This document shows positions 6,249 to 14,586 of a stretch of 45,303 nucleotides of DNA, piece by piece. The position numbers and the translations under genes were made by a program. Location of the stretch: the NCBI RefSeq assembly GCF_014648515.1, contig NZ_BMRG01000024.1, forward strand, positions 284-45,586, in the 5' to 3' direction. The notes beneath the pieces were generated by a model that worked only from the letters and a program-made list of their open reading frames with translations, had not been told where the DNA came from and did no database searches. The DNA comes from Saccharothrix coeruleofusca (GTDB lineage Bacteria; Actinomycetota; Actinomycetes; Mycobacteriales; Pseudonocardiaceae). The stretch's first letter is position 1, and each line of letters starts with the position of its first letter.

Positions 6249-7481
6249 ATGACCGTTCCGCTTCAGGACGTGGGCCTGCCCTTCGCCGCCGAGGACGCCG
6301 GTCCCGCCTTCGCCAAGTTCCTGCACTCGCTGCCCGACCGGCCTCGGCTGCTCGGCCTGGGTGAGGCGCTGCACGGCGCGGAAGCGCTGCTGCGGCTGCG
6401 CAACCGGGTGTTCCGCCACCTCGTCGAGCACGAGGGCTACCGGTCCATCGCGGTCGAGAGCGACTGCCTGGCCGGTCTCGTGGCGGACGGGTTCGTCGCC
6501 GGGGCACCGGGTTCGCTGGACCAGGTGATGCGCGAGGGCTTCAGCCACGGGTTCGGGCGGTCGCAGGCGAACCGCGAACTCGTCGCGTGGATGCGGGAGC
6601 ACAACCGGGGCCGCGCCGAGGCCGACCGGCTCAGGTTCTTCGGGTTCGACGCGCCGATCGAGATGATGTGGGCGCACAGCCCTAGGAAAGCGCTTACCGC
6701 GCTACACCGCTACCTCTCCGCGCACGCGGTCCGCGTGCCGTGCGAGGAGGGCGTGATCGACCGGCTGCTCGGCGACGACGAGCGGTGGACCGACGAGGCG
6801 GCGGCCCTGGACCCGTCCCGCTCCGTCGGGGCCCGCGCCGAGGTCGGCGAGCTGCGCCTGATCGTGGACGACCTGCGGGCGGCGCTGGTGGCCGAAGCGC
6901 CGCGGCTGATCGCGGCGACGTCGCGGCACGACTGGTGGGTGGCGTGCCTGCGCGGGCGCGCCGCGGCCGGGTTGCTGCGCTACCACGCGGGCATGGCCGA
7001 CACCTCCGACGCCCGCCTGCCCCGGTTGATGGACTTGCGGGAGGCCATGATGGCCGAGAACCTGTGCTCCATTGTGGACGCGGAGTGGGAGCGCGGACCC
7101 ACGCTGGTGTTCGCGCACAACCGCCACCTGCAGAAGGACCCGAGCCGGTGGCAGCTCGCGCGGCACGCGCTGGAGTGGTGGAGCAGCGGCGCGATCGTGG
7201 GCGCGCAGCGGGGCGAGCAGTACGCGTTCGTGGCCACCGCGCTGGGCACCGCGCCGGGCCAGGGGGTCGGCGCTCCCCCGGCGGGGACGCTGGAGGACGT
7301 GCTGGCCCGCCTGCCCGGCGAGGCCCACCTGGTCGACTCGGCGAGCCTCGCCGCGACCCTGCGCGAGGCGGGCGTGGAACCGGCCGCGCGGGTCGGGACT
7401 TCCCGCGACCACAGCTACTTCGCCCTCGACCCGGCGCGGCTGGACGGCTCGGACGCGATCGCGTTCCTCAAGCGGCTCTGA
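6249..7481 (+). CDS. erythromycin esterase family protein
   Basis: A 410-residue protein, ATG start with GGGGAGA upstream. Motifs of the Ere family are present: GLGEALHG (E39, H42), AVESD (E70), FGFDAP near 132, and VFAHNRHLQKD with H290. These correspond to the metal/active-site His and Glu of EreA/EreB/EreC. Family members either hydrolyse the macrolactone ring of erythromycin or act on unknown esters, and many chromosomal actinobacterial homologues do not confer macrolide resistance. It is cytosolic, with no signal peptide. It is divergently paired with the TioE-like regulator, which probably controls it through the palindrome at 6201-6218. Confidence 0.88.
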   Translation: MTVPLQDVGLPFAAEDAGPAFAKFLHSLPDRPRLLGLGEALHGAEALLRLRNRVFRHLVEHEGYRSIAVESDCLAGLVADGFVAGAPGSLDQVMREGFSHGFGRSQANRELVAWMREHNRGRAEADRLRFFGFDAPIEMMWAHSPRKALTALHRYLSAHAVRVPCEEGVIDRLLGDDERWTDEAAALDPSRSVGARAEVGELRLIVDDLRAALVAEAPRLIAATSRHDWWVACLRGRAAAGLLRYHAGMADTSDARLPRLMDLREAMMAENLCSIVDAEWERGPTLVFAHNRHLQKDPSRWQLARHALEWWSSGAIVGAQRGEQYAFVATALGTAPGQGVGAPPAGTLEDVLARLPGEAHLVDSASLAATLREAGVEPAARVGTSRDHSYFALDPARLDGSDAIAFLKRL

Positions 7482-7490
7482 GCGTTGAGC

Positions 7491-8750
7491 TCAGGGGGTC
7501 TGAGCGTTCGACTCGCGGGCGCGGGTGAGCAGGAGGGCGCGCTCGCGCTCGTTGCGGGTCAGCGAGGCCGCGCGCTCGAACTCGGCCTTCGCCTCCTCGT
7601 GCCTGCCCAGCTTCGCCAGCAGGTCGCCGCGGACGCTGGGCAGCAGGTGGTAGTCCTTCAGCGCGGGCTCGTCCACCAGCTCGTCGACCAGCTCCAGCCC
7701 CACCGCCGGGCCGAACGCCATGCCGATCGCCACGGCGTGGTTGAGCTCCACGATCGGCGAGGGGGCGACCAGGGACAGCGCCTCGTACAGGCCGGCGATC
7801 CTGGTCCAGTCGGTGTCCTCGGGCCTGCGGGCGCGGGCGTGGCAGGCGGCGATGGCGGCTTGCAGGGTGTACGGGCGGTAGGTCCCGCCCAGCGACTCGG
7901 CGCGCTCCAGCGCCGCCAGGCCGCGGCGGATCAGCAGCTGGTCCCACTTGGCGCGGTCCTGGTCGAGCAGCAGCACCGGCTCGCCGTCGGGGCCGGTGCG
8001 GGCGCGGGACCGGGACGCCTGGATCTCCATCAGCGCCACCAGCCCGTGCACCTCGGGCTCGCGCGGCATCAGCCCGGCCAGCACCCGGCCCAGCCGCAGC
8101 GCGTCCGCGCACAGCTCCGGGCGCATCCAGTCGTCGCCCGCGGTGGCCGAGTAGCCCTCGTTGAAGATCAGGTAGATGACGCCGAGCACCGAGGCCAGCC
8201 GAGCGGGCCGCTGGTCCTCGGCCGGGACCTCGAACGGCACGCCCGCCTTGGCCAGCGCCTTCTTCGCCCGCGTGATGCGCTGCGCCACGGTCGGCTCGGG
8301 CACCAGGAACGCCCTGGCGATCTCCTCGGTGGTCAGCCCGCCGAGCACCCGCAGGGTCAGCGCCACCTGCGCCTCGGTGGACAGCACGGGGTGGCAGGCG
8401 GTGAACACCAGGCGCAGCAGGTCGTCGTCGATCTCCCCGACGCCGTCGCCCGCGTCCGGCGCGTGCTCCTCGGCCAGCCCCCGGCCGACCTCCTCCAGCT
8501 TGCGCTGGTAGTTCTGCCGCCTGCGGATGCCGTCCACCGCGCGGTTCTTGGCCGCGGTCATCAGCCACGCGCCGGGGTTGCGCGGGATGCCCGTGCGCGG
8601 CCACTGCTCCAGGGCGCTGACCAGGGCGTCCTGGGCCAGTTCCTCGGCCGTGCCGAGGTCGCGGACCATGCGGGCCAGACCCGCGATGAGCCGCGCGGAC
8701 TCGATCCGCCACACCGCTTCGACGGCGCGGCGCGCGTCGGGAGCTGTCAC
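7491..8750 (-). CDS. ECF42-type RNA polymerase sigma factor with C-terminal TPR-like extension
   Basis: A 419-residue sigma factor. The GTG at 8750 gives the family-typical start (TAPDARRAVEAVWRIESARL); a TTG at 8786 is an alternative. Sigma region 2 is at about 10-75 (MVRDLGTAEELAQDAL, PGAWLMTAAKNRAVD) and region 4 at about 110-170 (LTLRVLGGLTTEEIARAFL, ITRAKKAL). It is followed by a ~240-residue helical extension with FNEGYSA and LGGTYRPYTLQAAIA, as in ECF42. These factors usually sit next to a DGPF-domain gene, here the gene 48 bases upstream. The last residues RESNAQTP and the stop lie in a copy of the dispersed 19-mer, so the native C-terminus may have been replaced. Confidence 0.9.
   Translation of the reverse strand: MTAPDARRAVEAVWRIESARLIAGLARMVRDLGTAEELAQDALVSALEQWPRTGIPRNPGAWLMTAAKNRAVDGIRRRQNYQRKLEEVGRGLAEEHAPDAGDGVGEIDDDLLRLVFTACHPVLSTEAQVALTLRVLGGLTTEEIARAFLVPEPTVAQRITRAKKALAKAGVPFEVPAEDQRPARLASVLGVIYLIFNEGYSATAGDDWMRPELCADALRLGRVLAGLMPREPEVHGLVALMEIQASRSRARTGPDGEPVLLLDQDRAKWDQLLIRRGLAALERAESLGGTYRPYTLQAAIAACHARARRPEDTDWTRIAGLYEALSLVAPSPIVELNHAVAIGMAFGPAVGLELVDELVDEPALKDYHLLPSVRGDLLAKLGRHEEAKAEFERAASLTRNERERALLLTRARESNAQTP
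7500..7518 (+). repeat. solo 19-mer of the dispersed repeat
   Basis: Exact copy of CTGAGCGTTCGACTCGCGG between the convergent esterase and sigma-factor genes, inside the final codons of the sigma gene. A degenerate GAGCGTTGAG lies just before it (7480-7489). Confidence 0.9.
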
Positions 8751-8798
8751 GACCGTGATGAGATCAGCCCCGACGCGCGCCGACAAGGGCGGGGTGGC

Positions 8799-9230
8799 TC
8801 AGCCCCGCTGCCGGGCGTCGAACTGCTCGCGCAGCTCCTTCTCCCGCTCGACCAGGCCCTCCGGGGCGTTGTCGGCGAAGTCCTCGGGGTCGAAGACCTG
8901 GCGGATCTCGATCTCGGACTCCTCGCCGGTGGGGTTGGGCACCCGCTTGACCCACTCGATGGCCTCTTCCAGCGACTTGACCTCCAGCAGCCAGAACCCG
9001 GCGACCAGCTCCTTGGTCTCGGTGAACGGCCCGTCCACGACGGTGCGCTTGTCGCCGGAGAAGCGCACGCGCGCACCCTTGGAGCTGGGGTGCAGGCCCT
9101 CGCCCGCGAGCAGCACACCCGCCTTGATCAGCTCCTCGTTGAAGGCGGCCATCTCGGCCAGCATCTGCTCGCTGGGCATCACGCCCGCCTCGGACTCCGC
9201 CGTCGCCTTGACCATCACCATGAAGCGCAT
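8799..9230 (-). CDS. DGPF-domain (YCII-related) protein, ECF42 partner
   Basis: A 143-residue protein. ATG 9230 was chosen; upstream codons are not conserved. It is a ferredoxin-like-fold YCII/DGPF domain: MRFMVMVKATAESEAG at the start, VVDGPFTETKELVAGFWLLE with the diagnostic DGPF motif, and SLEEAIEWVKRVPNP. Such proteins are encoded next to ECF42 sigma factors and are among their targets; their biochemical role is unsettled. It lies 48 bases upstream of the sigma gene in the same direction, so they form a likely operon. A candidate ECF promoter is at 9284-9311. Confidence 0.92.
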   Translation of the reverse strand: MRFMVMVKATAESEAGVMPSEQMLAEMAAFNEELIKAGVLLAGEGLHPSSKGARVRFSGDKRTVVDGPFTETKELVAGFWLLEVKSLEEAIEWVKRVPNPTGEESEIEIRQVFDPEDFADNAPEGLVEREKELREQFDARQRG

Positions 9231-9283
9231 CGCTGTCCCCGTTCTTCGTCTTCGAGCCGGCTCATCCTGCCCTCTGCACGAGC

Positions 9284-9311
9284 GACGAACGAGTCGGCCT
9301 CCGGGACGACA
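9284..9311 (-). promoter_or_regulatory. candidate ECF-type promoter of the DGPF-sigma operon
   Basis: On the minus strand TGTCGT (9311-9306) is followed 18 bases later by CGTC (9287-9284), with CGTT as an alternative after 14 bases. This resembles TGTCGA/CGTC-type promoters reported for ECF42 factors, as recalled rather than checked. The predicted start site is about 45 bases before the DGPF gene. T-rich tracts (9322-9340) lie just upstream. Confidence 0.3.
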
Positions 9312-9374
9312 CCTCGGCCGAACTTTTTCCAAGATTTTTTACGGCCGGTGTTCCCACAGGTCAACGGCCTGGTG

Positions 9375-12050
9375 TCAGCCGACGCGGTGGCGGACGGCCT
9401 CGCGGGCGATGTCGGTGCGGGAGCGGACGCCGAGCTTGGCCAGCACGTGCGAGACGTGGGTGGCCACGGTGCGGCCGGACATGAACAGCCGCTCGCCGAT
9501 CTGGCGGTTGGACAGGCCCGCGACCACCAGCTCGGTCACCCGCAGCTCGGTGGGCGTCAGCGAGTCCCAGCCGTGCGCGGTCCGCCGGTGCTTGACGTGC
9601 GGGCCGCGCCGGATGCCGTGCTCGCGCAGCCGGGACAGCAGCAGGTTCACGTCCCACTCGGCCCCCAGCGCGGTGTGCGCCTCGACGGCCCGGCCGAGCG
9701 CGGCGCGCGCGGACGCGCGCTCGCCCCGCGCCGCGAACCCCACGGCCGCGGCTCCCAGCGCCTGCGCCCGCAGCAGGGGGCGGCACGCCTGCTCGGCCAC
9801 CGCCAGCAGGGCCGCCGGGTCGTCGTCGCACAGCGCCTGGCAGTACGCCGCCGCCGCGCGTCGGTGCGGCACGTCCAGCTCGTCGACCAGCTCCCAGGCG
9901 CGTGACCGGACCGCTTCCGCGATCTCCCGCTCGCCCAGCCGCACGGCCAGCCGCGCGGTCTCGGGCAGCAGGTCCTCCGCCGCCGGGTAGCCCGCGGCGA
10001 GCACCCGCAGCGCCTCGGCAGGCCGCCCGTCCTGCTCCAGCTCCAGGCTCCTGGCCAGCGCCAGCGAGCCGACGACGTGGCCGGTGCCGTCGCGCCCGGC
10101 CAGGTCCAGGTGCCGCCGCGCCTCGACCGGCGCGCCCCGGTGCAGGTGGATCAGCGCCGCCACGCCGTGGTCGCAGCGGGACACCAGCGGGTGCTTGAGG
10201 TCGTCGGCCAGCAGGTCGACCTCGACCAGCGCCTCGTCCCAGCGGCCCGCGTCGAGCAGCAGCTGGCCCAGCGCGCTCTGCGCCTGCGCCAGCCGCACCA
10301 GGTTGCCCGCCCGGTCGGCGGCCTGCCTGACCTCGGCCGCGGCGGCGATCGCCTCCTCGCCCCGGTCCAGCTCGCCCAGCGTCACGGCCTGGTTGATCTG
10401 CAGCAGCAGCCGCAGGTCGGCGGTGGCCGGGTCGCCCATCGCGACCGCGAGCGCCCGCTCGAACAGGGGCAGCGCGTCGGCCATCCGCCCGCGCGCCATG
10501 CCCACGATGGTGCGCACGTGCAGGGCCCAGCTGGTGGCCCACCGGTCGCCGATGCCGGTCGCCAGCACGGCGTCGGCCAGCCGCTCCGCGTCGTCGAGCT
10601 CGCCCAGGTCCCAGTGCGCCCGCGCGGCCAGCACCAGCAGCCGGGTCCGGTCGGCCTCGGTCAGGTCCGGGGCCTCCAGCGCCCGCCGCACCTCGGCCAG
10701 GGTCTGCGCGGAGCGGCCGGTGAGGCTGCGGCACTGCGCGAGCGTCCAGTGCAGGTCCACCGACGCGCCGTGCGCCAGCCCGGCCAGCGCGACGGCCTCG
10801 GCGCCGTGGTGGTCGCCCAGCCGGAACCGGGCCTCGGCCAGGTGCGACAGCAGCGCCGCGCGGCAGTGCTCCGCCTGCGGGGCCTCGACCACTCTGGTGA
10901 GCAGGTCGACCGCGGCCTCCGGGGCGTGCGCCACCAGCGTCGCGCCGTGCCGCACCACCCACGCCACCACCCACGGCGGCGCGTCGTCACCGCCCGCGAG
11001 CAGCTGGCGGGCCACCCGCCTCACCCCCGCCCCGCTGTCGACCAGCGCACGGGCCGCCTCCAGGTGCCAGGCGCCGCGAACGGCGACGGGCACGCTGTCG
11101 TACAGCGCGGTGCGCACCAGCGGGTGCCGAAACGACAGCCCTGCCGGGCCGTCCACCAGCACCCCGGTGACCGTCGCGTCCTGCAGCGCGGGCAGCAGGT
11201 CGACCACCCGCGCCCCCAGCACGGCGGCGAGGTCGGCGACGGGGAAGTCCACGCCCAGCAGCGCGGCGGCGGCCAGCACCCGGCGCACGCCCTCGCCCAG
11301 GAAGCCGACGCGGTCGGCGATGGCGGCCGACAGCGAGGCGGGCACGCCCGCGCCGGTGGACCGGGCGATGCCGGTCGCGTCCACCCGCACCGCGCCGCCG
11401 CGCAGCAGCGCCTCCACCAGCTCGACCAGGTAGAGGGGGTTGCCGCCCGCGCCCGCCGCCAGCCGCAGCAGCTCCCGGTCCGGGACGCCGCCGACCAGGT
11501 GCGCGACCAGCTCGGCCACGGCCACGTCGCTGAGCCTGCCCACGGTGAAGCGCGGCTCGCGCAGCGCGGCCAGCTCGTCGCGCCGGGGCAGCGGGCGCAC
11601 CACGCCGATCAGCAGCAGGGGCAGCTGGGGCACCAGGCCCGCCAGCCGCCGCCACACCGCGATGGTCGCCGGGTCGGCCCACTGCAGGTCGTCCACCAGC
11701 AGCACGACCGGGCCGATCGCGCACAGGTCGTCCACGCGGGCCAGCAGCCGGTCCTCGGTGGCGGTGACCGGGTCGACGGCCGCGTCCTCCGCCCGCGCGG
11801 TGGCCAGCGCCTCCAGCAGCGGCAGCAGCGGCAGCGGCCTGCCCAGCTCGTCGCCCGCGCCGCGGCAGACCCGGAACCCGCGCGCCGCCGCGTTCTCGCA
11901 CACCGCCCGCACCAGCGTGGTCTTGCCGATGCCCGGCTCGCCCTCGACGAGCAGCGCGGCACCCCGCCCCTGCGCCAGGTCCTCGACCCGTGCCAGCAGG
12001 CGTTCCAGCTCACGCTCGCGGCCGAGGAGGCGCAGGGTGACGGCGCGCAT
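9375..12050 (-). CDS. LAL-type LuxR family regulator with AAA ATPase domain
   Basis: An 891-residue regulator. It begins LLGRERELERLLARVEDL, then a Walker A (EGEPGIGKTT, about 36-45) and a Walker B-like VVLLVDDLQWAD near 125. The AAA/NACHT-like module is followed by about 500 residues of TPR-like helical repeats. The C-terminus is a LuxR/GerE HTH at about 830-891 (LTPTELRVTELVVAGLSNRQ, then SGRTVATHVSHVLAKLGV). LAL proteins are large ATP-binding activators, often of secondary-metabolite or sugar genes. The target is unknown. The upstream region contains a palindrome (12151-12174) and two GACGTGAATCG direct repeats. Confidence 0.92.
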   Translation of the reverse strand: MRAVTLRLLGRERELERLLARVEDLAQGRGAALLVEGEPGIGKTTLVRAVCENAAARGFRVCRGAGDELGRPLPLLPLLEALATARAEDAAVDPVTATEDRLLARVDDLCAIGPVVLLVDDLQWADPATIAVWRRLAGLVPQLPLLLIGVVRPLPRRDELAALREPRFTVGRLSDVAVAELVAHLVGGVPDRELLRLAAGAGGNPLYLVELVEALLRGGAVRVDATGIARSTGAGVPASLSAAIADRVGFLGEGVRRVLAAAALLGVDFPVADLAAVLGARVVDLLPALQDATVTGVLVDGPAGLSFRHPLVRTALYDSVPVAVRGAWHLEAARALVDSGAGVRRVARQLLAGGDDAPPWVVAWVVRHGATLVAHAPEAAVDLLTRVVEAPQAEHCRAALLSHLAEARFRLGDHHGAEAVALAGLAHGASVDLHWTLAQCRSLTGRSAQTLAEVRRALEAPDLTEADRTRLLVLAARAHWDLGELDDAERLADAVLATGIGDRWATSWALHVRTIVGMARGRMADALPLFERALAVAMGDPATADLRLLLQINQAVTLGELDRGEEAIAAAAEVRQAADRAGNLVRLAQAQSALGQLLLDAGRWDEALVEVDLLADDLKHPLVSRCDHGVAALIHLHRGAPVEARRHLDLAGRDGTGHVVGSLALARSLELEQDGRPAEALRVLAAGYPAAEDLLPETARLAVRLGEREIAEAVRSRAWELVDELDVPHRRAAAAYCQALCDDDPAALLAVAEQACRPLLRAQALGAAAVGFAARGERASARAALGRAVEAHTALGAEWDVNLLLSRLREHGIRRGPHVKHRRTAHGWDSLTPTELRVTELVVAGLSNRQIGERLFMSGRTVATHVSHVLAKLGVRSRTDIAREAVRHRVG

Positions 12051-12579
12051 ACCGGCAGGCTACAAGTCTCACTCGCTGTTAACAAGATTTCGGTGCGACG
12101 TGAATCGCTCGCCGATTCTTCTCCCGTTCACCCGCCGGGCCCCGCGTTTTCACCGGTTCCGCGCGGAACTGGTGACGTGAATCGTTCCACCGGCCCGCGG
12201 AGTCGCCCCGACGACCCGAGACGCCCGACGAAGGGACCGTCTACCAGGTCTTTCACGAAAAAGTGAGCGGCTGGAGCGGATGGCACGCCGCTGGACCGAT
12301 TGATTCTGCAGGTTCTCCGCCAGGGGGTGTGCAACAATTCGGAATCGATCACACGTGGCCAGAACGGAATAATTCCTGGTCGCCGGGAATGCGCCATCAA
12401 GACCCGTTCGCCACCCCATCTTCGTCACTGTCCGTGTTCGACAGGGCGTTGACCCCGGTGGTGCCGACCACCGGACTCGCCCCATGCGTCGCGGAGCGGT
12501 CCTGGCGGTGGTCACGGCACCGGCGGCCGGATGCTGGCGCACCCCTTCGCCCCGCTGTCGCGCACACCCGAGCCGCACG
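12051..12579. other. intergenic region upstream of the LAL gene
   Basis: A 529-base stretch without a convincing gene, less GC-rich than its surroundings. It holds the palindrome at 12151-12174 and GACGTGAATCG direct repeats at 12097-12107 and 12174-12184, both probably regulatory for the LAL gene. Short reading frames in it have no recognisable domain, ribosome binding site or family-like start. The region near 12484 has a lipoprotein-like start that cannot be supported as a gene. Confidence 0.6.
12151..12174. promoter_or_regulatory. 24-bp palindrome upstream of LAL gene
   Basis: CACCGGTTCCGC directly followed by GCGGAACTGGTG: a 12+12 inverted repeat without a loop and with one mismatched pair. 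Centred 113 bases upstream of the LAL start, it has the size and symmetry of a dimeric regulator operator. Confidence 0.45.
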
Positions 12580-13848
12580 TCAAACCCGAACTAGCGCCTG
12601 CACCTCCCGGTAGTCGGGCACCTCGCCGACCGGCTCGCCGTCCCGCACGGCGAGCGCGGTGGCGACCGCCGTGCCCAGGGCGGCGCGGAACAGCGTCGAG
12701 CCGGTGCTGACCCGCCGCACGCCCAACTCCGCCAAGGTGTCCAGGTCCAGTTGCGCCAGCACGTTCAGCGGCACGGGCAGCGCAGCGACGAGCGCCTCGA
12801 TCGCCGAGGGCTCGCGCAGGCCGGGCACGAAGATCCCGTCCGCCCCGGCGTCGACGTACCTCAGCGCGCGGTCCAGAGTGGACGGCTGGTCCGCGTTCAG
12901 CCAGTAGGTGTCCACGCGGGCGTTGACGAACAACCCCGGCGCGCCCTCCTTGAAGCCGCGCACCACCCGCGCGTGCTCGGCCGGATCGCCCAGGGCGTCC
13001 TCCACGTTGACCCCGGCGACGCCGATCTCGGCCAGTCGCGCGGCCAGCTCGCGGGGATCGGCCCCGAAGCCGGACTCCACGTCGACCGTGACCGGCACCG
13101 GCAGCCGCACCAGCAGCCGGGCTAGGGCGAGGGTCTCCGCCAGCGCCACGCCCTCGCCGTCGGGCAGGCCGTGCGCGACGGCGACGCCGAGGCTGGTCGT
13201 GCCCACGGCCGGGAACCCGGCTTCGACCAGTGCGGCGGCGGAGGCGAAGTCCCAGGCGTTGGGCAGCAGCAGCGGCCGGTCGCCGTGGTGCAGGCGGTGG
13301 AACGCGGTCGCGCCCTCGGCGAGGGCGAGCGCGTGCGCGCGACCGGGGCAGGCGTGCCTGCCCGCGCCGAACGGGCGTGCCGCGAGGTCGACCTCGACCA
13401 GCGAGCCGTCCGGCGCGACCCGGCGGGTGCGCGGGACCGGCGGGGTGTCGCCCCGGATCAGCGCGGCGGTGGCGTCGCGGGCCTGCACCAGCAGGCCGAT
13501 CCGGTTGGCCGTGGTCTCGTCCCACGCGCCGCCGCAGGTGGCGACCAGCCGCGCCACCGCGGCGTCCGCCGCCGGGGTGGCCGGGACGTGCGGCTGGTAG
13601 CAGGCGGCGACCAGGGCCACGTCGGAGGTGACCGAGCGCGGCAGTCCCATCGCCTCGGCCAGCGCGGCGACGTGGTCACCCGGCTTGGCCAGCGCGGCCG
13701 GGTCTATTGTGGACAATTCGCGCAGCACGAGCGCGCGCCTGCGCTCGTGCGCCTCGCCTTCGCTGAACCGCGCCACGTGGGCGCGCAACCACGCCACCCC
13801 GGACGCGGCGTCGGGCACGGCGGGGACGGGGAGTTCCAAGGGGTCCAT
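12580..13848 (-). CDS. compact P450-like domain fused to PEP mutase / isocitrate lyase family domain
   Basis: A 422-residue protein (ATG 13848; GTG 13857 possible). Residues about 1-180 resemble a shortened cytochrome P450: VARFSEGEAHERRRAL as in the C-helix region, GLLVQARDATAAL like the I-helix, and RPFGAGRHACPGR, the heme-thiolate loop with Cys167. The helices of the middle region and the K-helix ExxR are missing. Residues about 181-422 are a PEP-mutase/isocitrate-lyase TIM barrel (LLLPNAWDFASAAALVEAG, VTVDVESGFG, GVNVEDALGD), like PEP phosphonomutase-type proteins acting on C-C or C-P bonds of small carboxylates. There is no internal start between the halves, so it is a true fusion. Heme binding is possible but unproven. 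Confidence 0.75.
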   Translation of the reverse strand: MDPLELPVPAVPDAASGVAWLRAHVARFSEGEAHERRRALVLRELSTIDPAALAKPGDHVAALAEAMGLPRSVTSDVALVAACYQPHVPATPAADAAVARLVATCGGAWDETTANRIGLLVQARDATAALIRGDTPPVPRTRRVAPDGSLVEVDLAARPFGAGRHACPGRAHALALAEGATAFHRLHHGDRPLLLPNAWDFASAAALVEAGFPAVGTTSLGVAVAHGLPDGEGVALAETLALARLLVRLPVPVTVDVESGFGADPRELAARLAEIGVAGVNVEDALGDPAEHARVVRGFKEGAPGLFVNARVDTYWLNADQPSTLDRALRYVDAGADGIFVPGLREPSAIEALVAALPVPLNVLAQLDLDTLAELGVRRVSTGSTLFRAALGTAVATALAVRDGEPVGEVPDYREVQALVRV

Positions 13849-13913
13849 GGCGGCCACGCTAGGGCGGGGACGCTTCGGCGTGGACCGAACTGTCCTGGGC
13901 GCACAATGGCGGG

Positions 13914-14585
13914 GTGGTCGCCGAGGAGATCGCCCGCCTGGCCGGGCTGCTTGCCGAACCGAGCCGGGCGCGGCTGTGCCTGGCGCTGCTGGACGGCCGC
14001 GCCTGGACGGCGGGCGAGCTGGCCGCCGAGGCGGGGGTCGCGCCGTCCACCGCCAGCGAGCACCTGACCCGGCTGGTCGAGGGCGGGCTGCTGGTCCAGC
14101 GGCGGCAGGGGCGGCACCGCTACGTCCAGCTGGCCCGCCCGGAGGTGGCCGCGCTGCTGGAGGCGCTGCTCTCGCACGTCGGCCCGGTGCCGCCCCGGCC
14201 CGCCCTGCGCGCGGTGCGCGCCTCCGCCGCGCTGGCCGAGGGCCGCACCTGCTACGACCACCTGGCCGGGCGGCTGGGCGTGGCGATCACCGAGGCGATG
14301 GCGGCCAGGGGCCTGCTCGGCGACGGCATGGCGGTGACCGACGCGGGACACGCCTGGCTGGCCGCGCTGGGGCCGGTGCCCACCGGCTCCCGCCCGCTGG
14401 CCCGCGAGTGCCTGGACTGGACCGAGCGCCGCTCGCACCTGGCGGGCCGCGCGGGCGCGCACGTCTGCGCCCACCTGCACGCCGAGGGCTGGGTGCGCCG
14501 CGTCGGCGGCACCCGCGCCGTCCGGGTGACCCCCGAGGGCCGCGCCGCCCTGCGCGCCCTGCTCGACCTCACGCCCGAGGGGTGA
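13914..14585 (+). CDS. ArsR-type winged-helix regulator
   Basis: A 223-residue protein with GTG start at 13914; no strong ribosome binding site, so possibly short-leader or leaderless. Residues about 1-85 are an ArsR-like winged helix: IARLAGLLAEPSRARLCLAL, WTAGELAAEAGVAPSTASEH as the recognition part, and GGLLVQRRQGRHRYVQLA as the wing. The C-terminal ~135 residues contain CYDHLAGRLGVAITEAM and a second region ending VRVTPEGRAAL, as in longer ArsR-family repressors. No metal-binding CxC is seen, so it probably senses a small molecule. It is divergent from the P450-like/PEP-mutase gene (65 bases) and probably regulates it. It converges on the PP2C gene. Confidence 0.85.
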   Translation: MVAEEIARLAGLLAEPSRARLCLALLDGRAWTAGELAAEAGVAPSTASEHLTRLVEGGLLVQRRQGRHRYVQLARPEVAALLEALLSHVGPVPPRPALRAVRASAALAEGRTCYDHLAGRLGVAITEAMAARGLLGDGMAVTDAGHAWLAALGPVPTGSRPLARECLDWTERRSHLAGRAGAHVCAHLHAEGWVRRVGGTRAVRVTPEGRAALRALLDLTPEG

Positions 14586-14586
14586 G

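Noticed and set aside
12484-12594. Short plus-strand frame starting MRRGAVLAVVTAPAAGC, like a lipoprotein signal
   Set aside because: Only 36 codons, no ribosome binding site, overlaps the end of the fusion gene, and no hydrophobic core of adequate length. At most a decayed fragment.
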